From the NCBI GenBank assembly GCA_022818135.1, contig JAFMSR010000002.1, forward strand, positions 27,683,612 through 27,747,611: a stretch of 64,000 nucleotides of DNA. The letters are read 5' to 3'. A model generated the notes under the pieces. It was not told where the DNA came from and did no database searches. It worked only from the letters and a program-made list of their open reading frames with translations. This DNA is from Saxidomus purpurata (taxonomy: Eukaryota; Mollusca; Bivalvia; Venerida; Veneridae). The translations under genes and the position numbers were made by a program. Shown piece by piece: positions 33,956 through 48,960 of this stretch; position 1 is the first letter of the stretch; the number at the start of each line of letters is the position of its first letter.

Positions 33956-36900
33956 ATACTGCTGATGTTATTTTTCTAACTTTGGGCCGATATGGCTTAG
34001 TCGAAAACAACAGAAATTAAACTACGCTTACATTTCAACACCCAATAATTAAGTACATTTTGTAATAAACAAGTTTAAATCTTAAGAACCCAACACGTTT
34101 TTAAAAACATGCTCCGCTTTACCCGTACAATATCCAACAAATTGCCAGTAGCAATGTAAACTAAGTGAACATTCATCATAATGACAAATGTAGAACAAAA
34201 CTGAGGTTGAATTTGAAAACATTCATGCTTCTACCAAGCATTATCACTATCTGGTTCGTTATTTGTCTGAAAACTAAAAGAGTGCGACACAGATTCTTTC
34301 TTACTTTAAACTTGATTTACAATTAGAGAGAAGCAAAAAGGACAATATTAAGAATAAAAAACTACATTAAGATATAATCAAAGCCATACAGAATTACTGC
34401 TCTTAATAGTCATTACTGTTCCCTTTTAGTAGATATTTAATAAATATTACCAAGAATAGCAGTAACTTTTATAACTTTTTGTATCTGACCTATAAATAAA
34501 TAATGATTATCAATACAGAAAGGAATCAAACAGACAGTCTGATGTACTCAAAGGCATTTTATTGCCTTGTCAATTCATAATTACACGCCAGGAAACAAGA
34601 TTTACGATGGTATAGGCAATAATTATTTTGCATTATTTATATTTTCCTGTCATACCTTTATGATCATGTCAATTGAGTATACGACACAAAGAATAACTTG
34701 TTACATGGTGCAATTATTTTATCACTTTACTCCTTGAAACGTGAATCATAATTCAAGTCTGAAAAAGCGGCCAGTATGTCTTTTAAACGTACAACTTTAT
34801 CATGAATGGATAGAAAGGCTTCTTTTTTAACGTAATTGTAAAAAGGTAAATTTTATACATATCACCCTACAGGTACCAACATTTAAACATAAGAACAAAC
34901 AATTTAAGATATCAGAACAAGAATGGAGTTTATATCGTCACTTGTAAGTGATGAACACCGCTGAAGTTGTGTCTCACAGTGTGTAACATTGACCTTCAAG
35001 GTGTGGACCCGGCTCTTGCAAACACCACTTTGTCTTCATGCTCTGAACATTTGTGCCACAGTATTTGAAAATCTCTTTACGCATAACGAAGTTACAGTCC
35101 GCACAAGCAAACTATAAATTTATGGTCGGACACTTTGACGGAAGGACTAACGTATTCACGGATGCCTCGGTGTGGTAACTATATGCCTACCATCGTTGGA
35201 ATAAAAAAGGCGATCATGCCCAACATTGGCAGCGGCAGAGAAGGTTGTTACAATAATTTGAAACTGAGTTTCCCTGTCTACAAAATGTACTTTAAGATAA
35301 TATTAATCACAGCGCTTTTTTATTTGATTTATTCAACATTAAAATATGTAACGCCTATTAAAAAGAGATGTCTGTGTTTTTAATTTAATAGTATATCTCT
35401 GGAAAATTTGTCATTTAAATTTAATATTATCATTAGCATATCTCTAGAAATTAGGTTTTAGCACTTAGGGAATCAGAATAGAACTTCGTAACATGCTATA
35501 CGTATACTCCTGTGCCGTTCTATAGAAACAAAGACGTGAGCGGAGTGGGAAACTTTATTTGTCGTCCTATATCTTTTCAACTCGCATTCTATCTGACATT
35601 TAAAAGTACTTTTGGCTGATTTTACATAAAACATGTTTATAGAGATTCTATAAGATCCAGAACAAAGGAAAAATAGAATTACAGCGATTTAATTGAATGA
35701 CAAACAAAGAAGTCAACTAAAGTGCATAATTTCGATTGCTATTTAGTAATACGTTAGTAAAATGACGACATTTTAATTTTGACACAGAAATGATGAAACC
35801 ACAACTGTGATAATTAGCATAAAAAACATGCTTGGAATATAATATCGCCTCTAGTATTAACAGAGGGTCTCAAAATCAACCTAAATTATGCCTATATATT
35901 AATTTAAATTCAAATAGTAAAACAATTTTGACAAGGTCATTGTCAAGTCAAGTATTATCGGACGTAAAAATGTCAGAATGAAATGAAGTGAAATAAGTAA
36001 AGACCGTTTCACAACAAAGCACATTTATTATCAATTTTCTTTAAGGCATGACGAAAATATCAAATAATTTTCATAGATAGTGACATGACGACTTTCCTTA
36101 CAACGTCAGACAAAGAGTAAACTACAAAATAAATGACTTGAAACGAAATAGACAAGAAATTGCAGCGATTGTTATTGTTCTTTGATGAAATAATTATTCG
36201 GCTATCTTGCATAAACAGTGATTGATCGTCAGTAGATTATTATTTCCCTTTATTATCAACGTGACATTTAGTTTTAAGTGTCCCCACTCCTTCAATCAAA
36301 TGGATTATCTCTGTAATGCGTCATTTTATGACAGGAGTAATTGCTGGAGTCTCGGTGTCCGAGAATCGTATCTTGAAATGCGTCAAATGACGTGGTTATG
36401 TTATTATTGTTTTCTGGCAAAGGATATTGTCCGTCAGAGGACAGGTATGATTAATGTATCAGAGTGAAATGACATAGGTCATTAACTATCAAAGAAGATT
36501 AGTGTGTTAAGAAAGGGTTTTGAAAACGATAACTTGAAGTACATAAACGACTATACGCTTTACACACAAATCGCATAATTTGTCAATTTTTAAATATATG
36601 TATATGAAAAGTTACCCAGAAAAAAATTACAGTGCTCTTTTTGCAAGTTGTCTGCTTAAATGTTCACAAAAGAATGACTTTTTGGGGATACTCAGCGTAA
36701 AACATGGCTGCTTTAAGAAGTCATTCATTTTAAAGCTAGGTCGTAGACTTTTGAAAAAATTGAAGTGGGCTTTATTAGACTCTTGAAATTTTTCTTGCGT
36801 TTTGTCATTATTGTTAAATGTCTAAATTACACGGTTTATTTTAGCAATGTAACATTGTATTATTTGTATTGGCTTCTTCAGAAAATAATGGGAGTGGATA

Positions 36901-38965
36901 ATGCAGAATGGTTTGGTATTGGCTAATCAGAACGTTTTGGTATTTACTAATTCAGTTTTGTTGAGCACAGTACATTGATACTTGGACGAATGGATGTGTG
37001 CTTAAGGTTTTTATCTCGAAAGTTCTGAATGTTCGATAATGTAAACATAAACTTAATGAAATGTCAAATTAATGGTTTTGATATTTCCTGTTACCGTATA
37101 TATTTATCATAATATCCAGTTCTGAAAAATTGATTCATGCTGAAATTTAATTCAAATTTACTGAATTTCTATTTATGTAGCGTCATTACTAAACATTCTT
37201 TAGTTCTGCAACATACTTTATTAATTTATTGATGACATTTCCAGTAAAAACAGGTATATCCCCGACAAACAAAAGTTTTGAAAGTCAAAGGTGGAGAAAC
37301 ATCCTTTGAGATATCAGAGGAGACAGGAAGCCTGCAATGAACTGTCGTAAAGTTGACATGCAAATCTAATAATGAAGCAGGCAACATTCCCTGCAAATCT
37401 GATAATGAACCAGGCAACATTCCCGATGGTATAGGCAGACTATATTGCAGCAGTCTAATCGGATAGAAATGAAATGGATATACGAGACGCAAATACCGTT
37501 TGCTTTTACGCTTTAATGATAAAAACGGTGACGATTTAAAACAAAGGCCGACTTGTCTTAGAGCTATATTACATGTGGTTTCTAATGTTTGATATATTCA
37601 TTTCAAATAAATAAATAATAATGCGTCATTAACTATCAGATGTTGTAATGATACGCCTTCAGTTGGTGTAAATGACAATTTTTATTGAGTAAACCATTGG
37701 GAAATTTAGTAATGTCATTTGTAATTCTAACAGTGCAATATGGATTAATAATTTTGATATCTGCTTTAATTTAATGCACACCCAAGTAATTAAACGAAAG
37801 TATTTTACATGTTTTATGAAAACAGTATGCTTTGAAAGTTGAAAGTGGTATTGTTAGACTCGTATACTTCAGGACTAGAAGGTTAAACGTTGATATTAGA
37901 AAATGTAGGATCATATTCAGCTAAACATTAAGAAAATCAGTATTGAGATTGATTTTTCGAGAACCACAGTCGTTTGTCAGAAATCATTTCGTTATCTCTT
38001 TGGATATAGTTGAAATTCATCTTTTGAAGTTTAAAATTTTACAATTATAATTTTGTCTCGAACATGAAAAACTGTCTTTGTCAAATTAAACAAAATTAAG
38101 GAGGTACTTTTATAACAAATGTAGTTTTATAGAAAATGTGGTACGAATTCTACGTTATTTATAACACGAACACCCCATATAAAATAATGCAAAATGATAA
38201 AAAGCACATTTTGTTCCTCATACATTGACTTTTATACACCCCGAGCTCCCTTTATAGACTCTTTTAATCAATGGAGCCATCGGCGAGGCTATTATAATGA
38301 AGTGTAGCAAAAAATATGAGTCAATCACAACCTAGCAACAGACACTCCGGGGAATTTCTATTGACTGGCAACGAACACTTCAGAAGACATTAATGGGTCA
38401 ATTATCGCAAGCTTTTTTATATATTTTCGTCAGGGATGTATGTAAAAACTACTTCATATATTGACTGAATGACCTATTAGACTAAGTACTCAAATGTAAA
38501 CAATAACAGGGGCGAATCGCAGTGTTCTTTAATACTGTAGATTTTCTATTGTGGTGACCCAAAAAGTCACAATAAGTCACTTCAAGCTTTGTTCGAAACA
38601 ATCATTTAGTTTCTGATTTTTCAGGACAATATGATGCAGATATTTAATTTAGTAAATAGTGACAGCTTTTCGGAATGATCATGACAGCGTAGCGAATTAT
38701 ACGACTGTCTGTAAACTGTCTACGATATGTCTCACTTTTGCATGTTTTTTTTTTATAAGTTTCCTAAGAGTCTGTTTATTTATATTAGACTTTTACAAGC
38801 TCAGCTTAAATTTATTTTAACACTTAATCATTGGTATTGGCGGCCTCAGGGTTCAGAAACACGAACATCAAATTTCAGTTTAAAACGCGTCATAATACAA
38901 TGTTCCGGTAATTGTAATAGTATTTGCAAATCACCATAGTAACTACTGTGCTTATGACAAATTAA
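33956..38965. other. AT-rich stretch, nothing recognised
   Basis: I found no repeat family, tandem structure or plausible exon in these 5 kb. Open frames are short (under about 90 codons) and featureless. Confidence 0.35.
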
Positions 38966-40098
38966 ACAAGATGGTCAAGATGACCTATAATGCTGAACTG
39001 TGTCATTAAAACAACTAGCATCATTAACGAAGGGTATAAAGATCGCAATGTGATAAAAATGTGAATACGTCTTCAGAATAAAATGCGGCCACTGGGCTTG
39101 AAAAAATTTACATTTGATTAGATCTAGTGACCTAGTTTAGATCACATTTTAATTTAATTTGATTTCAGCATAGAATTATTTATGAACATCACGTTCACCA
39201 ATTAACGTAGTGTAGCTTTATTGAATGTTTACAAGGTTTATAATAAATTGACCTTGAGACACACTTCTTCAACCGTGTGACCAATGTTCGATCTTTACAC
39301 ATATTTCAGCAACACAAACTTAATCCTTAATAAATGTTAATCATGATTTTATAAATATGGCAACAAGAGTGTTAACAGGGTTTGAATTTTACTTGACCTG
39401 GTGACCACGTTTTACAACTAAATGACCAGATTCGTACTTTATCTACAATAGTTCTACCAGACCAACATTATGAACAGTTCTCATTATTTTTGCATATAAA
39501 ATGTCATGTCCCGACAGTGTATCAATAATTTGACTAGGTTGATTAGTTTCAAATACGACCCAATGCTCGTTCAAACATCAGTGCATGATATCTTGGTAAA
39601 TTTAGCTTGTTCTTGACCCATAATGATCTACTTTCAACCTAGAGATTTTCAAAACAAAAAATCTAGCCAACTTTCATAATGTTTTGGGAAAAATGTGGCA
39701 TCGGGATTGTTTACAATATTTTAAATGGTTTGAACTGGTGGCATGGTTTTCATCCTATGTGACCCAGTTTCAAATCCGCAGTGTACCGAGATAAACGTTT
39801 TCACCAATATTGACTATAATTATTTCTTTAACTTGTAGAGTGTGCACCTCACGAGACACAATTAACACGCGAACTAAAATTCATCAAGATTTTTTTTCAT
39901 GATGTGGTAGAAAAATTTGGTCCCTAGAGTATTAAGTTTAAATCACCGCGAGATCGTGTTTCGAACTCATCATAGAATCGACAAAGACACATATTCTTAT
40001 AAACCTCCATTATGCCGATTGCCTATAAAAGGTAGCTACACTGTGGACAGACGACAGGCAGACGACGGACGTCAGACGATCACAAGTGTTCATTTTTA
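38966..40098 (+). mobile_element. Old CAAGA-type element
   Basis: It starts AACAAGATGGTCAAGATGAC. Recurring GTGACCTAGTTT and TGACCCA words continue through about 39790. Near the end is ACAGACGACAGGCAGACGAC, then GGACGTCAGACGATCACAAG, the kind of run that precedes the 3' end in related elements. The 3' stem-loop and tandem period are eroded. A 60-codon frame at 39917-40099 is incidental. Confidence 0.5.
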
Positions 40099-40099
40099 G

Positions 40100-41516
40100 A
40101 AACTGTAAGCTAAAATGATATTACAATTCTTTTATTCCGGATTGAAGTGGAACCGACTTCATCTTTGTGAAACATCTGCTTGTAAATACTGAAACTGAAT
40201 AAGGCTTTGGTAATTTAGAATTGCCTTTGCATAAATATCAAATATTTCTCAATTTTAAATCAATGAATATTTCTTTCTTTTTTTGTACTCGACGTGTGTT
40301 TGTAATATATTGCATCAAAGTTCTCGTGTTATTATCATTTTGAATATCTGTCATTATTAACACATTAAGAGATTAATTGTTTGTATTTTTCCTGTCTTTA
40401 TTATATTCCTCAAAAGTTTGAACTGTCTGCATGTTTGTGAAATTGTCTGTGTTGCAAATCATTCACTTGAAGAATCAGTAGTGTTTTTCTTGAATACAAT
40501 GTCTTGAAAACTCTTAAAACGTATTGCATGAGTACAAGGCTGTAAGAAACGCATCCATAATGATAAAGGGAATTAAGTTTAATAAACTTTGTAAGAATTA
40601 ATTAGTTATGGATTTGCACTCACTGTGTACCGTGCAGATTAAAACGTTTTAACAACGTTTAAGGTCAAATCCTGGTGGATTTAACAAAGAATGACATGCT
40701 TTTGTCATTTCATTTAGTGTTTTAGTTTCCATTACTAATTTTTGGATGAAGGAATATTTAAAATCTTGAATACATTCATACTGAACATTTCAAGGTCATT
40801 AAGCGCGAAAAAGGAAATGAACTGTCTATAGAAGGTAACCGATTTGATAGTGACTATAAAGAAGAAAAAGCAAACAGTTATTTTGCTTTCTATGAAAAAC
40901 ATGGTTGCAAACTTGATAGATTCCAGTTCATCGCTCCGTAAAATCAGAGGTTGTTTCAAGAAATTTAATCAAGTTCGACTCTTTTGTTGTTTTGATAAGC
41001 AGTGAAAGTTTCAAATACCAGGGACATTGCTAATGACATTCTTTTTTCAAGAATGAATAAATCTTTATATTACGGCTTCATCTATCCAATTCGTCTTAAG
41101 GGTTTTGACGGGACATAATCATTCAAAAACTGTCTGAAAGAAAACTCGCCTACAACTTAATACCTACTAATGTTTCATTAGCCTTCCCGGTAATTACTTC
41201 TGTAAATACTTCTATAAATAGTCTTGGTTAGTTGTCTTGTCCTCGTGATAAATGCTCTCGCTTAGAATCTGCTCTGGATTCGTCATGTAAGCTTGGTCGT
41301 TATTCGAAATGTCGATCAATCTTGTTTGTTCTTAACATAGAAACACACGTATAAAGTTATCAGTGTTTAAATAAAATTAATAATTACAAAAACAAAATAG
41401 AGACGACGACAACAGCAACATCATATTATAATAATTATTATAGCAATTATCATTATAAGTAGTAATAATTATCATATAAACATTTCAGATTTAAACAAAT
41501 TTTATTTTTTTATCTT
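40100..41516. other. AT-rich stretch, nothing recognised
   Basis: No assignable feature was seen. Confidence 0.4.
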
Positions 41517-41825
41517 TTTCGGTGGTTTACCGAAATATAACGGTGAATTATATCCCGATCAACTGTTACCCGGATTAACGTCAAAAAGTAAACCGAGCGC
41601 AATGAACACCGCAAAACATATGACGATGACGTCGTTAAAATGACGTCATGTTTGCAATGTTTTCTTGTGACGTTTCCCGCGATTTTCGACACTTTATTGA
41701 AATTATCTTCACAAAAGTAGAGTTTGATGCATAAAATAAACAAAAAAATAAACATCAGAAGAAGTTATAAAAATATCACTTTTTGTGCTTATTCGGTGAA
41801 ATTATAACGTGATATTACACCGAAA
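41517..41825. mobile_element. MITE-like element with TTTCGGTG/CACCGAAA ends
   Basis: The terminal TTTCGGTG (41517-41524) and CACCGAAA (41818-41825) are inverted. Subterminal words such as ACGGTGAATTATA and, on the other strand, GTTATAATTTCACCG extend the symmetry. It carries TGACGTCG and TGACGTCA words near 41627-41648. Fragments with a related left end occur at 19597-19663 and 56192-56275. No target duplication was confirmed. Confidence 0.45.
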
Positions 41826-43384
41826 CCAACAATTATTCTCTATATAATAACAGTAACAAGTTTAACAACATGAAATAAATAGTAAGTGTTAGATCATTAT
41901 TCTTCGAGATGATCTTTTGTAAAGAAATGCGTGTACTGATTACAATACATTGAAGGAGATATTAAGTTACATGTTATACAGTCATTGTGATCCTTTTATG
42001 TTTTTACGATATAAGTTAGGAGACATTACCCTCAGTTATATACAATAGTCAGGTCTGACAGATTTAAATTTGAGACGCTTTCTGCATTTCTTCTAGTCTT
42101 TATGAACAACGTACCTTGGCAGTGGCCTACTAATTATTGATAAAACAGACAAGACTTGATTTTAATACTGTACGTGACTGATATAATTTTACGTCAATAA
42201 TCAATTGATAATTTCTCTTTAATCATCATCACATTTGCAGAAGACATGCAAATACAGGGCTAATAGCTGTCAGCATAAAAGACATGACATTGTTCCGAAT
42301 ATTGACTGTAAATAATGCCTTTTAATTAAACTATCAAAGATTGATCAACATCCTTGGTCCTCTTGCACGTCTATCTCTAGCAATATTTTAGTGGTGACTT
42401 TTCTAAACTAAATTGATTATCTCTGTAATACCGTTTTACAGTACATTCTTGCACGGCAGAAATAATCCCTTCAATCTTGATTATGTCAAATAACATATTG
42501 CCGCCTGGAGTTACTGTTTACAAATATGGACTGTCTCTGTCTTAAGGCGGAAATGATATTGCATTGCGTTCCGTCTTGGTACAAAAGCGTTGGCGTAAGT
42601 ATCAGAAGAAAGAGTACAACATTAAACTGGGTTAATAACATTTATAACATCTCAAAGGGCTTTTCCTCAATAACAAGGAAATGAAGCTTAGACCAGCTTC
42701 TATAAATATCTTCTAACTACGCAGAGGAGAAGTTGTTGTTTAACAATAAGAAATAGAAGGATTACGTAGAAAATCTAGCACGCTTGTTATATATATTTTA
42801 GCAGGGTCTGTTGGTCCGGAGTCAGAAAATAATGTATTTTGTCATTCACCAAGCTTAAATGATAAACATATTACACTACAATACTTCGTTGCTTTTTATT
42901 TTCATAGGGCCAATGTCATTCCTATTATAATCTCAATCATTTCAGCTTTCAGTTAATTTTATGAATCTCGAGTCCAATCCTCGGGAAATGTCAAATACAT
43001 ATATCTACAGCTTGTTTGTTCCAGGGACATTGATATTTTTAGAGAACATATTGCCCTATATGTTCATGATTGTATAAGAAAAAGAGTGAATTTGTAATTG
43101 CGCTAGAAAAAGAGCTTCTTTTTGGTTTTTAATTCTTTTGTTGGTACATCTCTGCTACTCCACATATTCTTAGTTATCCAAATATACAGATAAGAAAATT
43201 CAGTCGCTCTCCCTGTTGGCGATGTTTCCTATGGATTGGAATAAGTTTAAAGAAATGGTTACCCAAGAAACATTAATGCCAAATTACTTTGAAATCCGGC
43301 AAATGGTTTCAGATAAGATTTAAAAAGTTAAGAAATACAATCCTGTAAGGAAAATTGGTCCTAAACCTGACGGTCATGTTATTA
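41826..43384. other. AT-rich stretch, nothing recognised
   Basis: No assignable feature was seen. Confidence 0.4.
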
Positions 43385-43734
43385 TTTGATCAAAATAATT
43401 TGAAGGAATTTAGTAGAGGTTCACTCAATGAATATTTGTACTAAATGACTTTGATATCGGACCAGTGGTTTCTGAAGAATTTTTTTAAAGTTTATCACTT
43501 TGGTTGCTATGTCAACCAGAATTCTTCAACTCAATTCGAAGGAATATGATAGCGGACCAGCGCAAGGCTGATTGCTATGAAGTATGGAAACAATTGCTCT
43601 AGTGTTTTCAAAAGGGAAATCGTGATTTCAGACGAGAAGTCGTTTAAAGGTAAATGTTGACTACGAACGACAAATGACACATGTCGATGGACGACGAACA
43701 CAGTACGGTCGCAATAGCTCACAATGAGCTAAAA
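43385..43734 (+). mobile_element. CAAGAG-type element, 3' part
   Basis: It contains GGACCAGTGGTTTC and GTTGCTATGTCAACCAGAATT. The end holds GGACGACGAACACAG and a short stem-loop, AGCTC-ACAAT-GAGCT, followed by AAAA. This is the same 3' terminal style as elements C and H. The 5' part is missing. Confidence 0.6.
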
Positions 43735-43888
43735 TAAAAACTTGTATTTATAATTAAATATACGTGGCTGATGTAATAATACGTCAGTTTATAGCTTTTC
43801 TTGTAACACTTTTCTAAGTATCAGACACTTATTACTGCATATAACAAGAAATTAATTCGAGTATTGAATTTAGGTGATTAAGTTTTAA

Positions 43889-44218
43889 AGAGGCACTCCC
43901 TACATCTAGCAGATTATATTCTTGAAACATAGATTATGTGTTCAATGAACGTAAACGACAAAATAGATACAACTTCAAAGAAGTGTGTATAAATATATAG
44001 AAGTGTAATAAATTGCACCCACCCATTAATTGTCCAACAACAGCATAGATTATTGAATGGTTTACGGTACTGCAGTATATTTTAAACCGCTGATTTTATC
44101 GATAATGACTGGGAATGTATAGCTGAAACTTTGAGGTTAAGTTATAATACTTCCAAAGATTCTATAATTTATGTTTTGGAGGTTATTTAGATTGGCATCA
44201 GTTTTAGGGTATGTCCCT
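43889..44218 (-). mobile_element. T2-like TTAA MITE, complete copy
   Basis: The ends are AGAGGCACTCCCTACATC and CAGTTTTAGGGTATGTCCCT. TTAA flanks both sides exactly (43885-43888 and 44219-44222). It is inverted relative to the 20141 copy and slightly shorter. Confidence 0.85.
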
Positions 44219-44980
44219 TTAATTAACCGACAACAACACCATTCAAAGTTCATTATTACTTTTTAATGACTTTGATATGGTCTCTAAAATCGAACGACAG
44301 AAATAATTATTCAAGTGTTGGTTTCCGAAAACTCTTTGCATTTCTCCAGTGAGTGCGACAATTGTAGGATTTGCTTAATAGTGTGGCCAGTGTCTGTCTA
44401 TAGGTGACATAAATCTTCATCTTATTATTTAGATTATAACTATGGCGCTAGTTTTATGGCAGTGAACTTCATAATTTATATCTCTTCTTATAGTGTGTTC
44501 TAAAGTTCGATTGAACATTTTAAAACAAACATTTTTTATGAAATTACGAACATAATTAAGGCACATAATAGTACAACAGACATCAATTTAGTCATATTGC
44601 ATTTTATTTATTTTTACAACAAATGTATCTATAGATCTGGTCACCACAAAAGAAGTACACGATAAAGTTCTGTTTGAACTTACACCACTGTCGTTCCTTG
44701 CCTTATCTTGATTAGCTCCATTGTGACTAAAGCTTTGAGCTTGATCTGCAAATGCCGAATTCATTTCCGGTAAATACTTATAATTACTGCTAAAATATTT
44801 GTTGGTAACCCATAAGTATTATTATGAGTATGAATTATCGTTTATAATATGAATGATAAGTTTTTGAAATCGTAAATCACCTAGAAAAAAAGTGTTTTCT
44901 TGTTTATTTATCTTATGGTTACTATCTCTATAAAAACAAGACGTATTTCAGTCAATAAAGTGTTACTAAATAATACTTAA

Positions 44981-45320
44981 AGCTGCTCGCTCTAAGTTAC
45001 CATAGAAAAAAATAAAAAATGACAACTAATACCTAAATTTAAAACTAAAGGCTTGAATCAACAATGGAAGTAAAAATATACGTAGTTATTTGCAAAAATC
45101 GATTGAAAATGCTGGTTTTACGGCACCGCTACAGTACATGTTGGGATTTAAAAGCGTTTGTAACGCTTTATTTTTTGGTTGTGTTTTATTTCAAATATAC
45201 GTATATACGTTACAGGAATTTATAACTGGAACCTTTTTATATGACTGTATGTTCTAATATATGTTAGTTTCATAGTTTGAGGAACTTTATTTTTTCCAAA
45301 ATCTGAAAGAGAGGGCAGCT
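44981..45320 (+). mobile_element. TTAA family 2, complete copy
   Basis: The left end AGCTGCTCGCTCT and right end AGAGAGGGCAGCT are imperfect inverted repeats with exact TTAA on both outer sides (44977-44980 and 45321-45324). The 340-bp interior is non-coding and contains ACGGCACCGCTACAG. The terminal sequence differs from the T2-like family. The solo end at 4290-4352 belongs here. Confidence 0.75.
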
Positions 45321-45324
45321 TTAA

Positions 45325-48300
45325 AATGTATAAACCCTTGTATCACATACATTCTGTTGTTACCTCTCTCAGGAATCTGAGTAATAAAAAAAACAATGAT
45401 TGATTACTGATTAGTATCTGCTAGGTTTATTTTTCATATCGTGTCACATTTAAATGTGTTGTTCATGATGGCGGCACACAACCTTTGCTACTTGATAATT
45501 AGTAATTATCCACTTGAAAAAATATTTCTAGGTAAAGAAAACGCGTTTGCTGTTCGTTCTGTTTTTGTTACATGACGAAGCTATTATCAAAAGATTTCAC
45601 TCTCGAACAAATCTTTCTAAGTTTTTGCAATATTTGCAGTATATTGAAGTAGTTCAAAACATGTTTTGTTTGAGGGGAACAAATTCGTTTTGGCGTTACA
45701 GAGAGATGCACGCGCAATACTATATAATCAGTTAACAAATTAATATTATTTCGTATAAGAGAATTGAATCTCTACTGGTATATTTGCCAGTAAAATGACC
45801 ATACGACAGAGCAACAGGAACCTTTTCCAAAGCTCTGTCGATATCCAGTCATGTATCATGTCATATATTTTTACATGAACTTTATTATATCCCAAAGGAC
45901 ATGTAACGTGATCATGGAAACAAAACACGATACATTAACAAAAGTGATCATGAAATAGTAAATGTGGTCATTTGAGAAGAGATAATAAACTGAGTAAATA
46001 TATAATTGCATTTTCATGTAAAGCTTATACTTGATTAAGCAACTGTATTCCCGTATGTATATTTTAATAACAATTAAACTTAAAACAAAGCAAAATGCCA
46101 GTGTGATACTGTACCGGTACGCATTAAACGTTGAGGAGTTCGCCCGACAGGTTGCTAGGATGCCTGACGATACGCCACATAAAGTAGTTGATTCATTGAC
46201 ACAACTATATTTTTATGCCATTAAGCAGCTCATCTTAAAAATAACTAAAGCTTTAAACCAATAGGGAAATTTGAAAATGCTATTGAGTGCATTGAAGAGT
46301 GATTACACTTGGCTCTGTTTTATATGCGTGTTTTAAAGCTGTTGTGATAGAAAAAAACATGAACAAATCAATTAAGCTCTTTGGACTTTTATCTGAATAA
46401 ATACTTTTACGCTTATTCATCATAAGCAAACCTGAGTACTAACATCGCTCTTGCACTGATAAATGGGCTCTACAACTGTCCTTTCCTTTCTCTCTTTTAT
46501 GACTATATACTGAATGAGATAAATAATTTATTATCTTGAATATATGGATATTGCAAAAAATAAGAAATGATCTCCTACTGTAACAACGCTTTTTTCATGA
46601 AGAAACGACAAAACATGAAGAAAATATTTTTTTTCATTGTTATACATCAAATATAAAAAGTTCTATCATGATTCTATCCGTGTATTTATTATTTTAAGTA
46701 TGAGTATTTAAAGCAATGATCGGACTTAAAGGGACCCGAGAGAGTCATATTTACCATTATGTACTAAATCTTTATCATTTTGTTGTGTTAGTTTGCTTCC
46801 AAATGAGTGTTTTCTCGAGCTTGGTTTACAAATCTAATCAAGTGTAAAATTCAGTCAGATTTATTCATTTTTGTAATTTGAACATTCTTTGCAAAGCTTG
46901 ATAAATGATTTAATGTAATGTTGTTGGTGAATCAATTGTTTCATGCACGGACATCATATCATATGTCATTCTTCTGTTGACAATAAAATTGCACTAAAAA
47001 CAGCAATTTTTACTGTGTAATTGAACGGTTTAATGACTAAATTTCAATAATGACAACCAAATTATATTACCTAAATATTCTGCCTTAGTGTTTAAAATTT
47101 TCTTTGTCCAATCGCACAGCAGTATTCGCTGAGTTCAACTTGGGTAAATCAATAATTATGTAACGAGACAGTAAATAGTGGAACAATGCTGATTAACAAA
47201 ACGTAAGTTCAGACACTAAGTAGGTTAATGTTCGTTTTGATACATTTACTACAATAAATTAGTCGCGCGGCATGCGTCACGTCTGACCAATTTATTTTCG
47301 TTAATGCATCAAAATGAACACTAACATATTCTTAGAATTGATTTGACATACATGTACTAAGCTTATGTAGTTTGACACTTTTTTCAATGTTTTTCTCAGA
47401 TATGAGAAAAGGATAAAGCAGACTTGTAAGTCCGCGATTAGAATTATCAGGTCTGCTCGTATACCAACATAATCTGCTATAATTGCATATTTTACACAGA
47501 TGCAATCATCATTCAGCCGAATCAAATTAAGTTTTCATAGCAATTGTTAATTAATTGAATCAAGCAAAATTTCAATTTTTGTCAACCAGTACATTTTGTT
47601 TTTGCCATTTACTGCAAATAAATCAAGAACACGTGACAGTTTGATAATTGACATGCCTACAAGCGAATGATTTCTTAAGTTATGGACAGCAGTCTAATGG
47701 ACTCTTCTCTTACGCATAACAGATATTCATCCAAACTATAGTACATTTTAAACGACATCAGAAAAACAAGCCACTTAAATCTTATATAGAATTGTAGACA
47801 ACAAAAATCTCGCGCGCATTTCCGCTTAAAAATAAAAAGCAGGACAGAAGCAGTCATGCTTATCTGTGTGCACTATGCTTTCAGTGTATCTTTATAAACA
47901 TACTACATTTTTGTTACATTTGATGGACCTTTTGTTTGTTTTTGCGCGCCGAACCACATAGTACTACTGAAACTATGGCGTGTACGGTATTCAAATGGGG
48001 ATGAATGGTTCTTACACGGTCACGTTAAATTAGCGTGACTGTGACCATTCTGAAGAGAATTTATGTGATGCTGCTAATTGATCAAGCTAGTGTACTTTTA
48101 TCCATTGATTTCGCCCGATAGTGTATTTATAATTTCCTGACAGTAACATGCATTATGTACCCCCACTTTGTTTGTTAAAATATAACATCCGATCACTACT
48201 TAGGTTAATGTTTGGCAAAGTTGATAGCCAAAAACGTTTATAGAATTGTCGCAATTAAAGAAAGAAACCAAAAGACACCTCTTAATTTTTTTGTTCATGT

Positions 48301-48359
48301 AAACATATTTTTTTCATGACACATAGATTTTAGCTGCACAATACACCTTTTGTTACAGG
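45325..48359. other. No gene recognised; small palindromes
   Basis: A perfect CACATTTAAATGTG palindrome lies near 45446. Near 48018-48047 is a nested inverted repeat around GGTCACG-TTAAATTA-GCGTGAC. A lone TTAAAGGGACCCGAGAGAG at 46726 looks like the left end of another TTAA-type element, but I found no right end. Confidence 0.3.
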
Positions 48360-48960
48360 AGTAACTGTCTTTGACTTCAATTTCATAAAAAAGTGGTGGT
48401 TTCCGATCCGTAACTTGTAAAAGGTTGCAAGAATTTTATTAAGATTTTAAATTTACATTTATGATCATAAAATACAGATCTATTTCGAGTTTGGTCATAA
48501 TCCTCTAACTGCTACAGGAGTCACTTCTACTTTTCAACTTACAGCAAAATGATGGCATCGATCAATAACTTTTGAAAAGTTGTATGGATTTAATTCAGAT
48601 TTTACATGTAGATTTAGGAAAATTACATACAGGTCAAGTTTAATTTTGGTGACAATCCAGTAATACTTACAGAAATTATGGCGCTTTTCAACTTAAATTT
48701 CTGTGCATTTGTTGTTCCCGATCAAAATCTCATGAAAGGTTGGATCGATTTCAATCACATAATCCATGAGTGTACATTTTTAATAAAAAACATGTCAAGT
48801 CCAATTTTTTATTTTACATTTTACTAATGTTTAGAAGAAATATAGAAGAGTTGTAGCCCCTTCCCAACTTGCATTTTGCTTTTATAATTATATTTTGTTG
48901 CAGATTTGTTTCATTTTGCATGTCTATACTGTGCATGATCATTTTGAGTCCTGTCATTCA
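48360..48960 (+). repeat. Degenerate tandem block, about 150-180-bp period
   Basis: CGATCAATAACTT-, AAAGGTTGCAAG/GGAT-, ACAGGTCAAGTT- and TACAGGAGTTATGGC-like words recur three to four times in the same order. No element ends are visible. It resembles the cores of the CAAGAG-type elements and is strongly diverged. Confidence 0.5.

Noticed and set aside
46726..46750. TTAAAGGGACCCGAGAGAG as the left end of another TTAA element
   Set aside because: No inverse right end was found within several kilobases, so a border cannot be claimed.
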